Shown here: piece by piece, positions 9,301 through 13,986 of the stretch
How the letters are laid out: the number at the start of each line of letters is the position of its first letter
How positions within the stretch are numbered: the first letter of the stretch is position 1
Assembly (NCBI GenBank): GCA_005223375.1
Contig: RXOD01005451.1
Coordinates: forward strand, 1-13,986
DNA: 13,986 bases
Source: Amoebophrya sp. AT5.2
Lineage: Eukaryota; Sar; Dinophyceae; Syndiniales; Amoebophryaceae
Reading direction: 5' to 3'
Program-made: the position numbers and the translations under genes
The notes under the pieces: generated by a model
Databases searched by the model: none
Told to the model about the DNA's origin: nothing
What the model saw: only the letters and a program-made list of their open reading frames with translations

Positions 9301-12300
9301 GTGGTGAAGATTGCGGCGCAGCGCCTCGGCGCCCTGAACAAGCAGATGAAAAAGGGCGGCCCCGGTGGACCTTCGTTCCAGCAGCTGGGAGCCGGAGGCT
9401 CGGGCCCGGGCTCCTTCCAGCAGCTGTCCTCGATGCAGTCGATGCAAACTGGAAGCGCCGCTGCAAACATGAACATCAACTTCATGCGAGCGGGGGGAGT
9501 AGTAGGGGGGGACGCTAGCTTTCCACAACAAGGCTCGAGCAACCTCGACCCACCGGGTCCTATTGTTCATGGCGCTGGGTCATCTTCCTACAATGCAACT
9601 TCACCCTTCAGCCCGGGAAGCTACAACCAGGAGCAGTTTGGCCTTGGCATGGGTTTTGTGGCGTCGGGTAGCAGAGGAGCCGCGGCAGGTGCAACGGCTG
9701 CCGGCGCTCCATCTTCGAACGACGCGTCCGCATGGACGCCGGGGGTCCGCGGCGGGCCTGGAGAGGACACACCGCTACATCAACTGCCATTACAGCCTGG
9801 CGCCGCAATCAACCGCGAGACGAGTAGTCCGCCGAGCAGTTATTCGCCGTCCTTGCGAGGAAGTCCGCCAGCACATCAACAAATGATCGGGCACGAGAAA
9901 ACAACATCGCCCCCGCCGCCGACCTCCACCACGACCCCCATGATGAAGGCGCCCCCCGCGCCAGGGTCGATGGTCCACATTAAGTCCAAGTACGTCGCGA
10001 AGATGCCGGTGAAGAAGGACGACGCAGAGCGAAGGATGTACGTCGAGTCCCAGAAGGTCGCGAAGAAACTTCCGGTACCGGCGGGGCAGCGGTGGCGCGA
10101 CCATAACTGGGTGTACGAGAGCGACGATGGACTGGGGGTGGTGCTCGCGAAGTCGAAGGTGGGAATCGACGCGGGGCTCAAGTTTCACCAAATCCCGAAG
10201 GACGTGGACCCCCGGTCGCCGGAAGCGCGGAAGACCTTGCGGATGGAGGATCGAGAAGTGATCGACCCGCGGAAAGACATCGACGCGGAACCCTTCTCGC
10301 CGGACAAAACGGTGGACGGCGACCGCGACCCGTGGCCGCTGCTGACGACGCTGGGAGAAGCCCTGAAATTGAACCTGGGGTCCTCGGGAAGCGGCGAGTC
10401 GAGCGGCGAGCCGGAGGAACGGACGCTGGGTGTCGGAGTGGAGCAGGCTGCCAGTTCGATGTCGCGCGGGCGCGCGGCCCCCGGCCCCGGCCTGCCTGTG
10501 GCGGGGGCGGCTGAAGTGCCGGTGCCCCTCGTGGAGGAAGCGAGAGACGGAGATGCGGGTACAACTGCGGGACCTCCTCTCGCCACGACTCTCGGCGGAA
10601 CAGGCGGCACCGGAAGCAAGACGACGATGCCGCTTATCGATGTGGAAGCAGCTGCAGCACAGGCACAACATGCACGATTTGCTTCTGGTGCTGTAGTTTC
10701 GCCCTCAACTAGCTCCCCACAGCGTGGTCAAGCGCTGGAAGACAACGCGCTGTCAAAGCGCGGACCACGTCCCATGCTTGTGGCCAAGATGCGGATGCCC
10801 GGCGATCCCGGCTTCCAGGCGCAGTATCTCGACGTGCCGCTGCCCACGGAAGAGGTGGGAGGTCAAGGTCAGCAGCATCAGGGCGGTCCATCCTCGTCAT
10901 CTTCAGCCGCAACTGCCGGCGCGTATCACTCGACGCGCGACCACCACCTCCAGGACCAGGTGTATCCTCCCGCCGACGGCGACGACAAAAGCCAGCAGGA
11001 ACAAGAAATAAAGAAGAAGAAGAAAAAGCTGTTCGACATGGATCCGATGGATGTCGACGCGGAAGTCGCGAGCGCGAACTTGCTGATGAAGGACGAGCGC
11101 AGTCCCGGGGACAAGCCCGGGTTAATGCCGAACATCTCTCAGCTGTTTCGACAAGCGAAGCGGTCCAGTCAGCAAGGCTGGCAGTGGGATGACGCACCGC
11201 TGATTCGGGTGGATCATAGGCTGCAGGCAGCCGAAGAAAGCAGCAGCTCGAACAGCGAAGGGGACGGCGCGTTGCATCACGTGAAGACCGCCGCTGGGGG
11301 TGTACGGGGGGGCCTGCTTCGGGATCAAGAAGGGGACACCGACGACGAAGAGGCGGGAGGCTCGTCGTCGAGCGCGGACAAAGTGACAAGGCAAGCGGAG
11401 CAGCACGTGACGCGCAGCCTGGAACAAACGCAAAGCCTCGAGCTGCGGACCGCGACGCAAGAAGGCGGTGGAGCAAGCTCGTCACCGAGCAAAACCGCCT
11501 CGCCGAGAAACAGCAGAGGTAGCAGTAGCATCGATGGCATGATTGCTTGGCACCTTTCGCAGCCAACATCTCTATCATAGAACCACCTACTATACTTGAT
11601 GCAGCTATTGCTTTTATTCATTGCTTTGTGGCATCACACCGTGCTACTTAAACCATCAGGCCGCAGCAACGTGGCGACGATTTCGGCTACCCTCGACACG
11701 CGGCAGATTTCGATCGAGAGTGACGGACAAAGCCCGGAAAAAGCTTTCGCCGCCGGCTTTCCTCCTTCTCCGTCCAACCAGGCCCTGCTGCAGCACGGCA
11801 CATCCTTCGGAGGACTTGCAGCTGCCTCTTCTTCCGGTTCCGCGGCGGCTGCCCCGGGCCAACAGGCTGTCGGGTTTGACATCGCTGCGTCCACATCCGC
11901 CACAGCTATGAAGCTCTCCCCGCTGCAGGCGTGGCGGGAGGACCTGAAGAAGCGCAGGGAGGCCGAGGGTCTTCCGCCACCGGGTTCGGTGGTGCGGAAG
12001 GAACCCCGGTCGAAGCGAGTGCAGAAACTGCTAGACTTCTCTCGACCGGCGGCGACGGGCACAACTTCTGGAGGCCGCGCCGCCGGGCCGGGCGCGCATC
12101 TGAAAAATCATCTGGATCCCACATCAGCAGGTGGTGGTCTCTTGAACTACAACGCAGGGGCCGGAAGCTACAGCCCCGTAAATTCGGAGTCCGTGTCCCG
12201 CGACCGGGCCGGGTCAAGCTCGGGCAGCGCCGCTGGGAATCAGAGCCGCTTGTCGTCCGGCTCGGCCGGAAGCGCGGAGTCCTCGCAGCTGGAGTCTTCC

Positions 12301-12528
12301 ACCGGCCGAGCGGGACGGCAAGCGGAACGCAGTTACAGTTTGCCCTTGGTGGAACCAGCGGCGACGGGGGCAACGGGTCGGGCGTCGCCAAGCCGCGCAA
12401 GTACCCTGGGCGGCCTCTTCAGCAAAGCCCCAAACTTCGACGCCTTCGGGCTGTCGTCGCCGAAAGGAGCGAAAAAAAAAAGCGACAGCGCCGCGGACTT
12501 GTCGCCCGCTGATCGAAGTCCAGCATGA
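6319..12528 (+). CDS. Large multi-pass membrane protein with a long low-complexity tail, five exons, unknown family
   Basis: Predicted exons 6319-6540, 6666-6858, 7000-7119, 7568-11518 and 11660-12528 keep one frame and give about 1784 residues. The ATG at 6319 (ACAAGATGCC) is the first in-frame Met after a stop at 6253. Residues 1-110 are helical and hydrophilic. Likely membrane segments follow: IALFMVPVAIYAM, SAVAVANAVVVFF, ALTMFNVVFGFSIAANL and GGICGFYVWLIYELL. The rest is mostly disordered Ser, Gly, Ala, Pro and Gln, with a charged coiled-coil-like stretch (about 8313-8460) and a better ordered island at about 9960-10365. The C-terminus ends with TGA at 12526. The frame closes exactly at each splice, which supports a single gene. 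I do not recognise the family. The tail would most simply face the cytosol, but orientation is not determined. Confidence 0.7.
6541..6665 (+). other. Predicted intron 1 of the membrane-protein gene (125 bp)
   Basis: The donor GAA/GTACTT and the acceptor CTCGCAG are both phase 0, joining NLQDRATE to VQSVFDTVLDEAE. In-frame stops are removed and the helical character continues across the junction. A small hairpin (ATGATG 6642-6647, CATCAT 6653-6658) sits just before the acceptor. No clear terminal inverted repeat is seen. Confidence 0.8.
6859..6999 (+). other. Predicted intron 2 of the membrane-protein gene, with short terminal inverted repeats
   Basis: The phase-1 donor GTAGTG at 6859 pairs with CACTAC at 6991-6996, directly before the TAG acceptor. 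An alternative phase-1 donor at 6847 (CTG/GTAAAC) also keeps frame and changes the protein by four residues. The downstream exon then encodes a hydrophobic segment continuous in style with the upstream one. Confidence 0.6.
7120..7567 (+). other. Predicted intron 3 of the membrane-protein gene (448 bp)
   Basis: The acceptor GCTAG at 7567 requires a phase-1 donor, and GTAGTA at 7120 fits; GTAGAA at 7123 fits too. The nearer GT dinucleotides at 7095, 7098 and 7104 are out of phase. The first part is strongly C-rich. A non-canonical alternative is removal between the two GCTA copies at 7085 and 7563, which would also keep frame. Boundaries are uncertain, but an intron must exist because the two hydrophobic exons lie in different frames separated by stops. 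Confidence 0.5.
11519..11659 (+). other. Predicted intron 4 of the membrane-protein gene (141 bp)
   Basis: The donor AGAG/GTAGCA and the acceptor CCATCAG are both phase 1 and join NSR to GRSNVATIS. An in-frame TAG at 11578 in the unspliced reading is avoided. A GTAGCA at the start and a TGCTAC at 11643-11648 are reverse complements, but the right copy sits 11 bases from the acceptor, unlike the tighter introns. Confidence 0.75.
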
Positions 12529-13664
12529 TCGAACCACTGGAAAAAAGTAGCAAGTAGCAGGCACTAGGCGCTTAATTCCAATTCGAGACTCACGCTTAGA
12601 GGAGAATGAGAAGCGGAAGCGGTGCGCCTTATTGAAGGCTCAACTAGAAGCAATTAATATCAAGAACAGTGAAGGTTTTTTTCTTTGATCACGATGGAGG
12701 ATGTTTACTCGCACATCAACACGGTCTCGTTGTACCAAGAACAACTATGCATTTCTTCAACACTAGTGGTGGATAATTTGAAGTTCATGCAGACGCAGAG
12801 AGAGAGTACGTGGAGCACTACCACTAGTGCGACTGCTTACTACAGTCACAACACACTCACACTCGCACACGGAGGAAGATAAGTTTGCGATTTTGAATTC
12901 TTGACCTTGAGAAAGCGAAAGGAGTCTGAGCTTAAGTCTGAGTCTATGTATACAAGTCAACGTCCTCTACCTCTGATTCTATTTCTAGTTCTACGTCTTC
13001 TACTACTAGCTACACAAACACATGGGACAGAGGAAAAGGAGTCGGAGGCACGCGTGGAAAATCTTCTTTTATCAGATTTTATCCGAAAGAGTATTGGTGG
13101 TGGTGGGAACAAACTGAAGTAAGTTTAGGGACTCTCGTTTCACGAAGAGCGGGATCCCCATGTGGATTTGGTGCAGAAACTGAAGCGGTGGATTATCGCG
13201 TTCTTGTCTTGTTGGTGCGCCGTCTATCAGGCACTTCTGCTTCAACGGAACAGCGATCTTCGATTGGTGTATCTATGTTTTTTAGGGTGTTTTTTTCTTC
13301 ACAGCTCGTGTCGTGAGGCACCAATGAAGAATCTTCCGGTGTGTTTTTTGGCAGGAGATCAGGTTCAGGTTCAGGAGGACATCTTCGTGTTCGTGATGAT
13401 AAATCTACTTGTTTCTATTCATTTATGGATACATACCATTACCGATACTCGCCGCGTGTGCGTCGACGGCAACTAGAGTCAATCTATCAACAGACGGGAC
13501 ACGGCAAGAAAATCTATCATCCAGTCTTCAGCTACTCTCGATCTTGTTTGAGTTTGAGTGCGTTTGTTCGGACGACGCTGACGCAGACGCAGCAAAGGCA
13601 AACGTTTCTACGATTAACGTCAGCTCTTGAATCAACAGCATTACAGCACATAAAATTGCTCAAG
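12529..13664. other. Intergenic spacer with UTRs, no recognised gene
   Basis: Holds the 3' end of the membrane-protein transcript and the leader of the PhoD-like gene. Open frames here are short, hydrophobic from T-rich composition or lacking a good start, and match nothing I recognise. It contains the inverted repeat at 12761-12829 and short tandem echoes such as GTTCAG near 13364. Confidence 0.5.
12761..12829. repeat. Perfect 10-bp inverted repeat enclosing a 49-bp segment
   Basis: CACTAGTGGT at 12761-12770 is fully complementary to ACCACTAGTG at 12820-12829. Each arm contains the palindrome ACTAGT. The interior has a short GA-rich tract. It could be a structured UTR element or a tiny miniature inverted-repeat remnant; no target duplication was recognised. 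Confidence 0.55.
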
Positions 13665-13986
13665 ATGGTGCTCTTCGCGAGCACTACGAGGGAGACGCAT
13701 GTTCGTGATGTTGCTCGCCCGAGCATGCGCCCGCGCATCGGCAGCTCGTCCGCACTGTTGACGAGGCGAGGAACGAGACCACAGAGCGCAGTGCGGCGGC
13801 GCGTGGTGGAGTCCTCCTTTCCAATACTTTTGTCGGCAGCCACGTTGTCGGTTGTACTAGCCTCTTCCTCGTCAGGCTCAGGATCACGATCAGGTTCTTC
13901 CAGTACGGCTGGAGGAGTGCAATTCGGCTTCGGGTCTTGCGCAAAGCAAACGCACTCCAACCAGCCGTGGCTGGAGATCGATCGTG
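13665..13986 (+). CDS. PhoD-like phosphatase, N-terminal fragment, 3' partial
   Basis: An open frame of 107 codons starts at the ATG at 13665 (CAAGATGG) and runs off the window. PhoD-like enzymes are metal-dependent phosphodiesterases or alkaline phosphatases with an N-terminal core motif of the type FGSC.KQ..QP.W. Here FGFGSCAKQ at residues 87-95 and QPW at residues 100-102 match that pattern. Residues 1-50 are basic and rich in Ser and Thr; residues 51-66 (FPILLSAATLSVVLAS) form a hydrophobic stretch after RRR. A Ser/Gly linker of about 18 residues follows. This looks like a signal anchor or an N-terminal targeting sequence. The metal-binding residues lie beyond the window. A - strand frame across the same bases is a shadow. 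Confidence 0.65.
   Translation, partial: MVLFASTTRETHVRDVARPSMRPRIGSSSALLTRRGTRPQSAVRRRVVESSFPILLSAATLSVVLASSSSGSGSRSGSSSTAGGVQFGFGSCAKQTHSNQPWLEIDR

Noticed and set aside
9790..10671. 293-codon open frame on the - strand
   Set aside because: Shadow of the same large exon; His/Arg-rich with no recognisable domain.
13162..13476. 104-codon hydrophobic frame
   Set aside because: Opens at GTG without a matching ATG, and its hydrophobicity follows T-rich spacer sequence.
13532..13960. 142-codon open frame on the - strand
   Set aside because: Overlaps the PhoD-like start on the + strand, which has a recognisable motif; this frame has none.

Overview
The window looks like nuclear DNA from a eukaryote with compact, intron-bearing genes. 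Three protein-coding genes lie head to tail on the + strand, and no convincing gene is seen on the - strand. Exons are GC-rich; introns and spacers are richer in A+T. No prokaryotic operon signals, tRNA, rRNA or CRISPR array are visible. The same-strand gene order, long low-complexity insertions in conserved proteins, GTA-type donor sites and introns bounded by inverted repeats would fit a dinoflagellate-like alveolate such as an Amoebophrya-type parasite. That assignment is inference from style only; no marker gene fixes the taxon.

Region 1-5184 is a 5'-truncated CMGC-family protein kinase, best matched to the PRP4/PRPF4B splicing kinase group. It reads in one frame when spliced as 1-22, 175-592, 1665-2407, 2763-2952 and 3226-5184. 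A 54-nt candidate cassette exon lies at 2571-2624. The kinase fold is interrupted by a spacer of about 115 residues between the catalytic loop and the DLG motif, and by about 540 mostly acidic residues before the last helix of the C-lobe.

Region 5185-6318 is a spacer with no recognised gene. Region 6319-12528 is a large gene, about 1784 residues in five exons. It encodes a short N-terminal part with three or four likely membrane segments, followed by about 1,500 residues of low-complexity Ser/Gly/Ala-rich tail. I do not recognise its family.

Region 12529-13664 is another spacer containing a 10-bp inverted repeat. At 13665 a third gene starts and runs off the right edge. Its N-terminal 107 residues end in a motif typical of PhoD-like phosphatases.

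The most unusual structure is in the introns. Several have terminal inverted repeats whose left arm is the GT donor itself and whose right arm ends directly before the acceptor AG (GTAGT... ...ACTAC-AG). The clearest, 2625-2762, has 17-bp arms with one mismatch. This is what introner-type or DNA-transposon-derived introns look like. It was found by reading alone and needs a genome-wide search. All splice sites are predictions from reading frame, phase and motif; no transcript evidence is available. The three genes have no evident shared pathway.
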